Assembly (NCBI GenBank): GCA_041391745.1 | Contig: JAWKNK010000011.1 | Coordinates: 52,841-116,840, forward strand | DNA length: 64,000 nucleotides | Source: JAIXWP01 sp041391745 | GTDB taxonomy: Bacteria; Bacteroidota; Bacteroidia; Flavobacteriales_D; Sanyastnellaceae | Reading direction: 5' to 3' | In this document: positions 28,886-39,159 of the stretch, one piece after another | Numbering within the stretch: the stretch's first letter is position 1 | How the letters are laid out: each line of letters starts with the position of its first letter | Program-made: the position numbers and the translations under genes | Notes under the pieces: model-generated | What the model was told of the DNA's origin: nothing | What the model saw: only the letters and a program-made list of their open reading frames with translations | Database searches by the model: none

Positions 28886-29956
28886 ATGGCATATTTAAAA
28901 CTATATAAAGAGAATTTAAAGCACAACTATAACTACCTGAAAAAGCTATTTCAGGAGAACGATATTGAATGGGGTGTCGTATCGAAACTGCTATGCGGAC
29001 ATAAATTAGTTATTAATGAATTGAATGATTTGGGTTTTCGGGAGTTCCATGATACGCGAATCAGCAATTTGAAAATGATCAAATCGATTAATCCCAATAT
29101 TCAAACCGTTTATATCAAGCCTCCGCCAAATCGAAGCATATCGAGTTTGATTCGCTACGCGGATGTCAGTTTTAATACCGATATTACTACTATTCGCGCG
29201 CTGAGCGCTGAAGCGGTGAAACAAAATAAGCAGCATAAAATCATCATCATGATCGAGATGGGAGATTTGAGAGAAGGAGTGATGGGCGATCAATTGGTGG
29301 ATTTTTATGGAGAAGTCTTCAATCTCCTGAATATTGAAATCGTTGGATTAGGAACCAATTTGAATTGTCTCAATGGTATCCTTCCGAATCAGGATAAGTT
29401 GATTCAATTGTGCTTGTACAAGCAGTTGATTGAAGCAAAATTCAATTGTAAAATCCCGTGGGTTTCAGGAGGAACGAGTGTCACTCTTTCTCTATTGCTT
29501 CAAAAACAAATTCCTAAGGGAGTCAATCATTTTAGAGTGGGAGAGGCGTTGTTTTTTGGAAATGACCTGTTTACAGGGCAACCCTTCAAAGGGATGAAAA
29601 CGGATGTTTTTAAATTGTTCGCAGAGATCATTGAGATCTATGATAAACCAATGATTCCAAATGGAGAACAAATTGAAAATGTCGCAGGACACATTCCTGA
29701 ATACGACGAATCCGATTTTGGGAAAACCAGCTATAGAGCCATATTGGATATCGGTTTGCTCGATATCAATCCCAAATTTTTAAGTCCAGAAGATGAAAAA
29801 ATAGAGATTATAGAAGCAAGTTCTGATATGCTTGTAGTAGATGTTTATGACAATACCCAGAAGTACAAGACAGGAGATTTGCTTTCATTCAATCTGCGTT
29901 ACATGGGAGCGCTGGGACTGATGAATTCGAATTACATCGAAAAAGTGATTGGATAA
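28886..29956 (+). CDS. PLP-dependent amino-acid racemase (ornithine/alanine racemase family)
   Basis: A 356-residue fold-type III PLP enzyme. The probable PLP Lys lies in VVSKLLCGH near residue 33, followed by FHDTRISNLKMIKS. A central MIEMGDLREGV and WVSGGTS lie where phosphate-binding residues are expected. The closest family I recognise is ornithine racemase/YhfX-like rather than classical Alr. It forms one transcription unit with the symporter and acetyltransferase, suggesting uptake and inversion or modification of an amino acid. The exact substrate is not determined. Confidence 0.75.
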   Translation: MAYLKLYKENLKHNYNYLKKLFQENDIEWGVVSKLLCGHKLVINELNDLGFREFHDTRISNLKMIKSINPNIQTVYIKPPPNRSISSLIRYADVSFNTDITTIRALSAEAVKQNKQHKIIIMIEMGDLREGVMGDQLVDFYGEVFNLLNIEIVGLGTNLNCLNGILPNQDKLIQLCLYKQLIEAKFNCKIPWVSGGTSVTLSLLLQKQIPKGVNHFRVGEALFFGNDLFTGQPFKGMKTDVFKLFAEIIEIYDKPMIPNGEQIENVAGHIPEYDESDFGKTSYRAILDIGLLDINPKFLSPEDEKIEIIEASSDMLVVDVYDNTQKYKTGDLLSFNLRYMGALGLMNSNYIEKVIG

Positions 29957-29988
29957 TCCCATTATCTTTGCGCTCTATTGCCAAGGAA

Positions 29989-30705
29989 ATGTCAGAAGAA
30001 TCAGTACGTATCAATAAATTTCTAAGCGAAGTAGGTTTCTGTTCGAGAAGAGAGGCTGACAAACTCATTGAGATGCGTAAGGTGACCGTGAATGGTCAGG
30101 TACCAGAAATGGGCACTAAGGTCACTTCTGCTGACGAAATTCGTGTGAATGGTAAGTTGATCACCATACCAAAGGAAAAGCATGTCTATTTGGCTTTAAA
30201 CAAGCCAATCGGAATAGTATGTACCACCGATACGCGTCGTGAGAAGGACAATATTATTGACTTCATCAAGTATCCAAAACGCATTTTCCCAATTGGAAGA
30301 TTGGATAAATTGAGTGAGGGACTCATCTTGCTAACAAGTGATGGAGATATCGTAAATAAAATATTGCGTTCTAAAAATAATCACGAGAAGGAATACGAGG
30401 TTCATGTCAACAAACCTGTCACAAAGGAATTTATCGAGGCCATGTCGAATGGTGTACCCATCCTTGATACTATTACTAAAAAGTGTAAGATCAAGCAAAT
30501 TGGCAAGTTCTCATTCAAAATTGTACTTACCCAAGGATTGAATAGACAAATCAGAAGAATGTGCGAACATTTCGGTTACGGTGTAACCAAGTTAAAGCGC
30601 ATTCGAATTATGAATATTCACCTGGATACCAATGTAGGTAAATGGCGTGATTTGACCCCTTCTGAGATCAAAGAAATTGAACGCTTAACAAGTGATCAAT
30701 CTTAA
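29989..30705 (+). CDS. rluF: 23S rRNA pseudouridine synthase (RluB/RluF-type)
   Basis: A 238-residue enzyme with an N-terminal S4 RNA-binding domain (RINKFLSEVGFCSRREADKLI) and a pseudouridine synthase domain. The catalytic Asp is in FPIGRLDKLSEGLILLTSDG, and GLNRQIRRMCEHFGYGV is the conserved C-terminal motif. RluF modifies U2604 of 23S rRNA. The ATG at 29989 is preceded by AAGGA, and a -7 box TATCTTTG lies at 29963-29970. The stop overlaps the convergent lipoprotein gene by four bases. Confidence 0.85.
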   Translation: MSEESVRINKFLSEVGFCSRREADKLIEMRKVTVNGQVPEMGTKVTSADEIRVNGKLITIPKEKHVYLALNKPIGIVCTTDTRREKDNIIDFIKYPKRIFPIGRLDKLSEGLILLTSDGDIVNKILRSKNNHEKEYEVHVNKPVTKEFIEAMSNGVPILDTITKKCKIKQIGKFSFKIVLTQGLNRQIRRMCEHFGYGVTKLKRIRIMNIHLDTNVGKWRDLTPSEIKEIERLTSDQS

Positions 30706-31296
30706 ACCAGTACGATATATAGGGCGAAAATTACCCCTGGCACCCAAAACAGCAAAGTCAAAATTAAACTAATCCAGAAATTAGTATTGATTGCACCTTC
30801 GCTTAGATAAACCGCTAATGGAGGAAGGAGAAGCGCTATTATAACAAGAAGAATAACTCAACTTGTGATGAGCTGCTATCTTCTTTAGTTTGATCAATTT
30901 GCGCTGTACTATCAATATTATTGCTTGAAATTGTTTTAGCTGCATCAACGTTGGCAACTAATCGATTAAATTCTTTTCTGCTTTTCTTTCTTCTGTTGCA
31001 GCTTGCTTAGACGATTGTTCAGGAACTGCAACTGGTTCAACCGCACTTGTTTCAAACACTATTTCATTTTTAATTTCAATAGCAACTTCGGAAGATTCTT
31101 CTGTTGCATTCTGCGATTCAACATATGCGATTTCATTCGCATTCGCTTCTTCTGAATTGTTTTGTTTGTTTTTGTCTGCTTTGGCAGTTCTTGTGTGCCA
31201 ATCTACGTGATAACCAGACATGTAATGTCTTTTCTCAACGGTGCAAGACGATAGCAATGCTACGATTGCCACTATGGCGAGTATATTATTCTTCAT
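30702..31296 (-). CDS. Lipoprotein fused to a YqaE/Pmp3 membrane domain, two frameshifts
   Basis: The ATG at 31296 gives a signal peptide with lipobox LLSSC, then VEKRHYMSGYHVDWH, a motif shared by Bacteroidota YqaE lipoproteins. A long Glu/Ala/Ser linker follows. One indel near 30970 leads into KEFNRLVANVDAAKTISSNN, and a second near 30855 into ILLVIIALLLPPLAVYL and NFWISLILTLLFWVPGVI, the two-helix YqaE/Pmp3 domain (PF01679 type). Repaired length is about 195 residues. Pmp3 domains affect membrane potential or salt tolerance in other organisms; the role here is unknown. Confidence 0.75.
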
Positions 31297-31392
31297 GGAG
31301 GTTAAAATTTTCAGCAAGATATGGGAAATGAACTCAGTTTTTTTTAAGAGAAACAACATTTTAATTTACATTGGCATTTAATAGATTCAAGA

Positions 31393-32388
31393 ATGCCTGG
31401 TTTACCTCCATATTTTGAAAGTTCAAAAACTTACTTTGCTGCAGTAATAGACAAGGCTGGGAATTATTCGTATTTCAATCAATTATTTATTGATACTTTT
31501 TCTTTCATTGAAGGATTTGGAATCGGAATGAATTTTTCTAAAACAGTTCATCCTGATGATTTGGCATCTTGCACCACAGCTGCTTTAGAGTGTCTTTCAA
31601 ATCCAGATAAATCGGTTCAAATACGCCTGAGGAAGCCAGCACCCGATGGCAAGTTTATCGTTTCAAGTTGGGAGTTTAGTAAGTTCTCATCTGAAAGCAT
31701 GAATATCGAGGGTGTGCTGTGTATTGGTCATGATATCTCAACGCAACTTGAGCTCGAAAATCAACTGATCAATAATGAATTGGAATTAGTCACCATTCTC
31801 AATAACACCAAGGAATTTTTTCTTTTTCTAGATGAAAATTATAACATTAAAGCTTTCAATAGAGCATTAAAGGAGGAATTGAAAAACTTACTTGATATTG
31901 AAATAGGGATGAATCAAAACCTAAGAAACTTGATAGATGAGGAATTATATACGAAGTTTTATCATTGGTTGAATGAAGCAAAGAATGGGAGGACTATACA
32001 TAAGGAAGTGAAAGTAAATACCCAATTCAATGATGTGTTGTGGTTGAATTTGACATTCTATCCAGTTTATACTCAAAACAGACTTCAAGGTATGGCTATC
32101 AATGGAAAGGATATTAACGATAGCAAACATTATGAATTGAAAATTCTAGAAAAAAACGAGCAATTAAAAAATATCAATTTTAGATATTCTCACGAACTGA
32201 GGGGACCATTGAGCTCTATGTTGGGAATTGTGCATCAATTGAAGGAGTTTAGAAGTGCACTTTCTGAAGAACAACGAAAAGAATATATCGACAAAATACT
32301 GGAAGCTGCGGAACTGACTGATGAAGTTCTAAAGTCGATAATAGAAACGAATATTGAATTATTGGAAAATAAAAACCCTCTCCATTGA
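31393..32388 (+). CDS. Two-PAS protein with a HisKA domain but no ATPase
   Basis: A 331-residue protein. Residues about 12-115 and 130-240 are PAS domains. Then comes a HisKA-like helix with the phospho-acceptor His in FRYSHELRGPLSSMLG and the second dimerisation helix. The protein ends NKNPLH, inside the terminator hairpin, with no HATPase region and none in the following DNA. Without its own kinase domain it may be phosphorylated in trans or be a truncated kinase. No frame break is evident. Confidence 0.75.
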   Translation: MPGLPPYFESSKTYFAAVIDKAGNYSYFNQLFIDTFSFIEGFGIGMNFSKTVHPDDLASCTTAALECLSNPDKSVQIRLRKPAPDGKFIVSSWEFSKFSSESMNIEGVLCIGHDISTQLELENQLINNELELVTILNNTKEFFLFLDENYNIKAFNRALKEELKNLLDIEIGMNQNLRNLIDEELYTKFYHWLNEAKNGRTIHKEVKVNTQFNDVLWLNLTFYPVYTQNRLQGMAINGKDINDSKHYELKILEKNEQLKNINFRYSHELRGPLSSMLGIVHQLKEFRSALSEEQRKEYIDKILEAAELTDEVLKSIIETNIELLENKNPLH

Positions 32389-32398
32389 GAGGGTTTTT
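32371..32398 (+). terminator. Intrinsic terminator overlapping the stop of the PAS gene
   Basis: AAAAACCCTCTC-CATT-GAGAGGGTTTTT is a perfect 12-bp stem with a four-base loop. The last codons and the TGA (32386-32388) lie in the loop and descending arm. Being symmetric, it can also end the convergent minus-strand gene at 32420. Confidence 0.85.
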
Positions 32399-32419
32399 GC
32401 TTCCTTAATCAAGCCTAGG

Positions 32420-34393
32420 TTAGCGCTTAACAATTTTGTGCTCGGAGTGCGTATTATTTTTTTGAACTTTCAAAGTATAAAATCCATCGGAGAGCTTTGA
32501 AACATCAATGCTATTATTGTTCAGAGTACCTCGTGCTACTATTCTTCCTGACAAGTCAAAAAGAACAAAAGTTGCATTATTCCAGAAATTTTCTTTCACA
32601 AGAATAAAATCAGTAGCTGGATTTGGGTAAATAGTGAAATTCAAGTTGGGCGATGTTTCATCTACACTCACCATATTTTCACCTTCTATTATTTCTAGAG
32701 TCTGGTTGATGCCTGGATTCCAGATTTCATCATATATACCCGAAGGCCAACAAACAGTGATTCTTTCAATTTCAGTATCTTCTCCAATACCAAAGTGTGT
32801 GTTTAGGCTGCTCATATAACGGAAGCCTTCACCGCTTCTAACATCACGAATTTGTTGTCCTGATGCAGTATAAAGCGTAATTCTTGCTCCAATTCCATTC
32901 TTATTGCTTTCCGTTCCAATAGTTGAAATCTTCAACCAATTGTTTTCATTACCGTCATTGAAGTAAATAGTTCCGCCATTAACGACATCTAAGAAACCGT
33001 CATTGTTTAAGTCTCCCATCGGACCAACACCCGTGCCGATAGCATTAGGAACGAAGGACCAATCACCTTGATTCACCATAATTGTGTTTCCAGCTCCAAT
33101 GACATCCACAAAGCCATCATTATTGAAGTCACCTGGTGCCCATTCAATTCCGGTGCTGCTAAAGTTATCGAAACCTGATCCAACCGTAATGTTGGTAAAA
33201 GTACCATCACCATTGTTCATCATCACTCGGTGGCTACCATTTGAAGTACTGCTCGCTCCAACTACGACATCCATATCACCATCATTGTCATAATCTGCCC
33301 AAGCAGATGACCAAGTCTGAACATTATCAGCAAGTCCAATTTCTTCTCCCACTTCTGTGAAAGTTCCATCGCCATTGTTTCTATGCATTTGGTTGATGTT
33401 GGCTGGAGTTACGCCTCCACGACATTTAGCAATAAACATGTCCATATCACAGTCGTTGTCATAGTCAATCCAAACTGAACCATAGTTTCCACCGTCTGGA
33501 GTGTCACCGAGTCCACCTGATAGTATTGCAAGTTTTGATCACCGGTATTCAAGAAGTAAACGTTTGGATCAACGTTTGACAAACAAAAATGCATCAAGCA
33601 TTCCATCTGCATTGATATCGACCATGTTCGAACGTTGGCAGAAAATATATTCGGTGCTATGCGTTTCTTCGAAGGTAGTCCCGTCTTCTCATTAGCCCAA
33701 ATAAAGCTAGCTCCGCTTCCTGAAGCATAAAGAAGGTCGTTGAATCCATTGCCATCAAGGTCGCCTGCACAGATACTCCAAGAAGGACTATTCACCACCG
33801 GATCATTTACCGTTCCAGTCTGGAAATCGAACCCGCCTTCCAGCCAATTGATAACCGAAGTCAATAGTGCCTCCATTTGGATCAACTAGATCATCCAAGT
33901 GATCACCGTTCATATCTACTACGGCCATCGGAGAAATGCCAACACTCTGAAGTAGAGAATCCAACTGATTTCAATAGGTTCATTTTCTGTGATTGTGAAA
34001 GCAAACAACTGGTTAGTCCAATAGTTATCAAAAACGATAAAATAAGTTTCACCAGCCATCACATTAATGGTCAGTAGGGAAGAGAAGCCACTTCCTGAAT
34101 CATCATCGGCCCACAAATTAAGGCACCGCAAGTTCCAGAATAGATGGACAATCGTAACAATGTCAGAGAATCAGCATCGCTGTTCACGGTTAGTGAAGCG
34201 TCTTGCTCAGGTGTATAAATATACCAATTGGCATATTCAGTGCTGTTCCATGAGCCGAAACAACTTATAGACGGCAACTCACCTGTAAGTAATTCCACCT
34301 CGTACTGACCAGCAGTAACAGGGATAGCTCGCAAGTAACGGTTACAGCAGCTGAGGCCAACAGAACAGCAGAACAGGGTGCAAATTTTTTCAT
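32420..34393 (-). CDS. Secreted FG-GAP/VCBS repeat protein with T9SS sorting domain, frameshifted
   Basis: One gene reconstructed across at least five indels from the ATG at 34393. It has a signal-peptide-like start, then a beta-domain with SIYSGTCGALIC and INVMAGETYFIVFDNYW. A long array of FG-GAP/VCBS repeats follows (DYDNDGDMDVVVGAS, DFNNDGFVDVIGAGN, DLNNDGFLDVVNGG), then an ASPIC/UnbV-like segment with SGEGFRYMSSLNTHFGIG and ITVCWPSG. It ends with a type A sorting domain (FTIYPNPATDFILVKE to HKIVKR). Clean frame: 32420-33445. Such proteins are exported by the type IX system and anchored at the cell surface. The diheme gene ends 4 bases upstream. Confidence 0.8.
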
Positions 34394-34397
34394 TGGT

Positions 34398-35490
34398 TTA
34401 GGTTTTAAGGACAGTCTGGGATAATGAATTAATATATTGTTGTAGTAATTCCAGCGCTTCTTCATGAACAATAGTGCGCCTAACAGTGGCATGCGGTATT
34501 GTTCTTCAACAGAGCCAACCTCGGGTAGTTCATTACCGAACGAGCTATGTTTCCTCTGCGATGATAGCGTGAGTGAAGCATTTATTTCCCCATCAGGTTC
34601 TACGCATACCCAAGGTTTACAAAATATCCGTTGTTTCGCTCCATGCCATCCCAATGGCCTGTAATCACAGTACTTTTCTCTCTGTGACAATGCGAACAAT
34701 TCATATCCATACAGGGTACGCCATCTGCCTCGACACCTGCGACTCGTCTGTCCAATCTACCACAGTATTAATATCTGCAGTGCTGTTATCAGTGAGGTAG
34801 CTAACACTAATCCATTTCTCCAACTGATTCATGGCACCATCTTCATATAGATAATCCTTGTTGATGTTCTGCGGTTTTGGACCAATCGGAGAGGAAATAT
34901 TAAATTCTTTGTGGCAAGTAAAACATTCTTGCTGCTGGGGATACGGTAGATAATATTTCGAGTGGTCCCATTATCATCTATCCATTCTGTAAAGGCACAT
35001 TGTGACCGGCCAAACTAAAAGTTGCTTCAGTTTGCCCTCATTCCATATATAGTCAGCAAAGTGCCATTGCCCATCTTTTTTATAAATCAAGCGTGTTTCA
35101 AGAATTTTCTTGTTGCTTGATGGCTGCACGTTTTCGTAATAAAACTCTTTACCATCACCGCACCATCAGGGATTCACATATTGTTATCGGAAGCATAGAT
35201 CGCACTAGTGCCTTCTGGCATCCAAACAAATTTTTTCTTTTTTGCATAGTCTGTGAAGAGGGGAGTAATCACATCATAAGGAAGCACTCGCTCATTCGGA
35301 TGTAGCTCTGACATTTCACCCACAAAGAATCGGTATTGGGAAAGATTAGGGTAGGGAACAAGACTCAGATCAAAACTAACACCAGTGTTTTCTGTTGGGT
35401 GGGGGTCTTGTGTCGTGCCTTGCCCTTCTTGCAGGCAAAGACGAAAAAGATGAGTAATAGCGCTAATAAAGAATAACGGACATTTTTCAT
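34398..35490 (-). CDS. Lipoprotein with two c-type heme motifs (HNE_0200/SO2930-like), frame-broken
   Basis: The ATG at 35490 gives a lipoprotein signal (LLLIFFVFAC). Across many indels the text reads FPNLSQY-like, ERVLPYDVITPLFTDYA, FVWMPEGTSAIY, KSFYYENVQ, ETRLIYKKDGQWHFADY and WIDDNGTTRNIIYRIPS. Two heme-attachment motifs follow: CFTCH at 34925-34911 and CSHCH at 34698-34684. The end reads HEEALELLQQYIN and stops at 34398. This matches a conserved family of diheme cytochrome-like surface proteins whose role is not established. It stands between two T9SS-type genes on one strand and is probably co-expressed with the FG-GAP protein. Confidence 0.65.
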
Positions 35491-35550
35491 ACGAAAAATG
35501 GGTTTTGGTTTCAAAAATCTGGCAGGTAATAAGTTAGACACGAATTAAAT

Positions 35551-35578
35551 AAAAAAGGTTGTCCATTGGACAACCTTT
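35551..35578 (-). terminator. Intrinsic terminator after the choice-of-anchor gene
   Basis: AAAGGTTGTCC-ATT-GGACAACCTTT is an 11-bp perfect stem. On the minus strand it is followed by a T-run. It lies 24 bases beyond the minus-strand stop at 35602. Confidence 0.8.
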
Positions 35579-35601
35579 CAAAAAAAAACAGAGATTTTTC
35601 T

Positions 35602-37288
35602 TTATTTCACATGCAATTTCTTCATTTCATCATTCCATTTACAATGTAAAGTCCTGAATTGGAAGTTGCTTATATCGATTCGAGCAATGTTTGATGTGCT
35701 TTTTCTTGAATACACCTTTTACCAGTAATATCTGTAGATTTCAATAGCTCCTCCTCCAAACGTACTTGATAATGTAACCAGATCATTAGCTGGATTAGGT
35801 GAAATATTCAATCCCAGATACTTCCGAGTGAATTTTCCTCAATTCCTACTATGCACTCACCGATGGTGAAAGGGTATTCGTAATAAGTATCGAACGTGGT
35901 TCCCAGGTATAACACGTATTCCTTGACCTTCTATATAATTTCCACTTAAAGTAATGGTGTAAGTGCCTGGGCCTTCGATGGTCGCCGCACTTGCCGCTGT
36001 CTGACCTGTGAGGTCACCAGATGAAACGGTCAATGGAAATTGTAAATCCCTCATTAATTGTAATCTGCATTGTGCCCGCATTGTCACAGAAGTTGACTGG
36101 CGTTGTTGGCATTTCAACAATTCGAGGCATCAAAAAAAAACAAATAATCCATCATATCGAGGTCGCAATAGTGATACCACTTGGGAAATAAGCATAATTG
36201 CTCCATGTGCCACTAAATAATGCCAAATCATTATTTGAAAACAAATCGAATGACCAACAGGATCCAATTGTGTTTGTCCTACTCTGGCTAATTTGCTAAT
36301 GCGAAGACCTGAACGGTAATTGCTTTCAAAAACCATTTGATCTAATGTGTACAAATTGTGGTCGATGGAAGCATTATTGCTCTGCTCATAGCCCATAAAC
36401 AGGATTGTCTAGGTCGAGCAAAATCCACCATGTGAGTTCTAGTTCCCACTGTAAAATGTTGTTCATCCAATTCATCCCCAACAAGGAAATATCTAAAACC
36501 TTTAGCATACCATCCTTGGTGCCGAACATAACCGACTTCAGGTAAGTAATGGTGCTGATCATCTCACAGTCCGTTTTATCTGGTGCAGTCAATTACAGTA
36601 ACATAGTCTTCATTGCATGCCACTAAGCAATTCTTTCCACCTGTAATCGCATCAGGTCCGTTATAAATGCCTACCCACGCATCATGTGTGTAACCATCTT
36701 GACTAAATCCTCCCGCCAAAACAGGATTCAACGGATCGTTTACGTCAACAATATGCAATCCACCCGAAATGTATCTGTTCCAACAGCATAGCAATAGCCA
36801 GTTTCTTCTTTCGTTGATCAATACATTGTGACTATGACCGAAACCACCGTAATAGGCCGATCGAAAGTTACCGGAAGATTGGTGGCATCATCTAATTGCA
36901 TCAAATCGAAAATTTGTGGTGGCCATGACCAGGAGCCTCGCTAACAATGAAACAGTAGCGCTGAACTCCTTCACATCTCTCCAAAGACTATTTAATGTTG
37001 TATGCTGGAAGCCTACCAAAACAGGATTCAAAGGATTCTCCAAGCTCACGAAAGCAGTACTGATGATAGTCCCACGAGACCATATTCAATATTGGTATTT
37101 GGACTTACCCAGCCCCAAATGTCATTGGTGTTTTCAGGTTGTTGAGTTCCGATAGAGACATGTAAGAGAGTAAGTCTATATTACCACAAGGGGATATAAA
37201 CCTGCTGCCATTCCATCGATACAAGGTGATTGAGAAAATGCTTGAATGCTCGCCGCACTCAAATATTAAAAAAGTAAAATTTTTTCAT
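35602..37288 (-). CDS. Choice-of-anchor B-type secreted protein with T9SS tail, frame-broken
   Basis: Reconstructed across many indels from an ATG at 37288. Diagnostic segments are FSGGLHIVDVNDPLNPVLAG, FSQDGYTHDAWVGIYNGPD, VACNEDYVTVID, DHNLYTLDQMVFESNYRSG and LRISKLARV, all conserved in the choice-of-anchor B family, followed by a proprotein-convertase-like beta segment (GPGTYTITLSGNYIEGQ) and a T9SS type A end (LNISPNPANDLVTLSS to KKLHVK). Such proteins are exported to the cell surface; their activity is unknown. At least ten indels occur in 1.7 kb. Confidence 0.7.
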
Positions 37289-37297
37289 GCTTTTTGG

Positions 37298-37566
37298 TTA
37301 CCACTTTTCTGATTCTTTCTCCAAGTCTTCTATATCAACCGAAAGGTTGTTTTCAATGTCTTCTTTTTGAGAGATTGCATTATTTTCAGCACAAGCATCT
37401 GCTTGGTCACCCTAACGCCTTTGATGGTTTGACCTACAATCTTATTGATGTCTTGATTGTCGCTTTCCATCTCTGCTATGAGTACTTTCATCCTCTTGAT
37501 TGGTAAAGCATCTTCTTGCCTAATAATCCAATCAATCAATTCAATTTTATCACTATTGATGTCCAT
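37298..37566 (-). CDS. Small antitoxin-like protein, one frameshift
   Basis: It starts MDINSDKIELIDWIIRQED. One indel near 37400 lets it continue as AENNAISQKEDIENNLSVD and IEDLEKESEKW to a stop at 37298 (about 89 residues). The ending resembles antitoxins of RelE/ParE pairs, which commonly finish with a Leu-Glu-rich helix and Trp. No toxin gene is adjacent: the next minus-strand ORF is the choice-of-anchor gene 10 bases later. An orphan antitoxin or a small regulator is possible. Confidence 0.5.
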
Positions 37567-37625
37567 CGCAGTATTTATTACGCGACTAATATACTTCAGT
37601 CACATAAATAAAGTGTTGACCATAA

Positions 37626-37633
37626 TACATTTG
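37626..37633 (+). promoter_or_regulatory. -7 box four bases before the methyltransferase ATG
   Basis: TACATTTG matches TAnnTTTG and is followed by ACTT and then ATG at 37638. If the usual spacing holds, transcription starts at the A of the ATG and the mRNA is leaderless. No clear -33 TTG was found at 18-20 bases. Confidence 0.45.
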
Positions 37634-37637
37634 ACTT

Positions 37638-38231
37638 ATGAAAGAATTTTGGAACGAACGATTCGGAATGGACGAATATGTCTATGGCACAGCACCTAAC
37701 GCATTTCTAAAAGAAGTACTTCCCGACCTTGAAAGAGGTTCAATTTTATTCCCAGCTGAAGGTGAAGGACGAAATGCTGTCTATGCCGCAGAGTTGGGTT
37801 TTGATGTAGATGCATTCGATTTTAGTGAAAGTGGAAAGAAGAAAGCTGAACATCTAGCCGATTCAAAAGGTGTGAAGATCAATTATCAAATTATCGATTT
37901 CGAAACATTTGATCCATCTTCAAAACAATATGATGTCATTGCTTTAATCTATGCACATCCTCCTGTAGGAAAGAGAACTGCTTATCATCGCAAGGCTATT
38001 GAAGCTTTAAAACAGGGTGGAACAATTATTATAGAGGGCTTTACAAAAGCTCAATTGGGTAATAAATCGGGTGGTCCACAAAACGAAGAAATGCTATTTT
38101 CTTTAGACGAATTGCGTTCAGATTTTGAATCGCTCTCAGATATTGAGATATTTGAAATGGAAACAACTTTAGATGAAGGCAATTTCCACAAAGGTGACGC
38201 TCATATTATCCGCTTGATTGGTAAAAAATGA
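37638..38231 (+). CDS. SAM-dependent methyltransferase (class I, TehB-like)
   Basis: A 197-residue Rossmann methyltransferase. It begins FWNERFGMDEYVYGTAPN, as in TehB/TPMT-like small-molecule methyltransferases. Motif I is FPAEGEGRNAVYAAELG and the acidic ribose loop follows in VDAFDFSESG. A late IEGFTKAQLG with the GGPQNEEMLFSLDEL loop matches the same subfamily. Substrate unknown; tellurite or thiol detoxification has been shown for relatives. Its stop overlaps the MscS gene start (ATGA). Confidence 0.85.
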   Translation: MKEFWNERFGMDEYVYGTAPNAFLKEVLPDLERGSILFPAEGEGRNAVYAAELGFDVDAFDFSESGKKKAEHLADSKGVKINYQIIDFETFDPSSKQYDVIALIYAHPPVGKRTAYHRKAIEALKQGGTIIIEGFTKAQLGNKSGGPQNEEMLFSLDELRSDFESLSDIEIFEMETTLDEGNFHKGDAHIIRLIGKK

Positions 38232-39061
38232 CTTTAGACGAATTTCTAGCTATTAAAATACTCACGATAGACAAAGACCCGCTCACAGTGGGCAAATTGT
38301 CTAGTGCTGTTCTCGTTATTTTTTTTACTTGGCTGTTTATTCAAGTTCTCCGTAGAATTATTGTAAAGAAAAAACACATCTCTCAAGGAGAACATGGGAG
38401 GCGAAGTTCATTGTTTCAATTGATAAGATATCTTATCTGGGTGATTGGTCTTTCGCTCGCTATTTCAGCCTTGGGTTTTGATGTTACAATTCTCGTTGCA
38501 TCCAGCGCCGCTCTTTTAGTTGGTCTGGGCTTCGGTTTGCAAAACATTTTCAGCGATTTGATTTCGGGCCTGTTTATGCTTTTTGAAAGAAAAGTAAAAG
38601 TGGGAGATGTAATGGAAGTGGACAATATTGTTGGGCAGGTGCAAGAAATTAATTTGAGAACTTCGGTATTGCTTACTCGTGATGGATACAACATAGTGGT
38701 GCCAAACCACAAGTTTATCACAGACAGCGTAGTCAATTGGAGTCTTCAAGCGTTCGAGAGAAGATTTCAGGTTTCAGTTGGAGTGAGCTACAGCAGCGAT
38801 GTGGATTTGGTGACGAGACTCTTGCTAGACACCATCAAAGATCAACATGGAGTTGTTACTGGTCCAGATAAAATGCCATTCGTCCGTTTCATGGATTTTG
38901 GAGATAGCGCGCTTCAATTTGATCTTTACTTTTGGAGCAATGATGTTTTTAGAGTTGAGCAAATAAAAAGCGAATTGCGATACAAGATTTTCAAGTCGTT
39001 TAAAGAGAATAATGTGAGCATTCCATTCCCTCAGCGCGATCTACATATCATTTCCAAATAA
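38228..39061 (+). CDS. MscS-family mechanosensitive ion channel
   Basis: A 277-residue inner-membrane channel with two or three N-terminal helices. The pore-lining helix is rich in small residues (ALLVGLGFGLQNIFSDLISG). The beta domain begins KVKVGDVMEVDNIVGQVQEI, followed by NYVVPNHK-like NIVVPNHKFITDSVVNWS, all MscS hallmarks. It releases solutes on hypo-osmotic shock. The 4-base overlap with the methyltransferase indicates an operon. Confidence 0.92.
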   Translation: MTLDEFLAIKILTIDKDPLTVGKLSSAVLVIFFTWLFIQVLRRIIVKKKHISQGEHGRRSSLFQLIRYLIWVIGLSLAISALGFDVTILVASSAALLVGLGFGLQNIFSDLISGLFMLFERKVKVGDVMEVDNIVGQVQEINLRTSVLLTRDGYNIVVPNHKFITDSVVNWSLQAFERRFQVSVGVSYSSDVDLVTRLLLDTIKDQHGVVTGPDKMPFVRFMDFGDSALQFDLYFWSNDVFRVEQIKSELRYKIFKSFKENNVSIPFPQRDLHIISK

Positions 39062-39159
39062 CTGTTAGCAAATGCTAAATTTCCTCTACAACTCCTAATA
39101 TGGTGTTAAAGAGTTGATTTAAAGGGTTGATTTTGATTATATTGTGAGAAAACGTTCTT

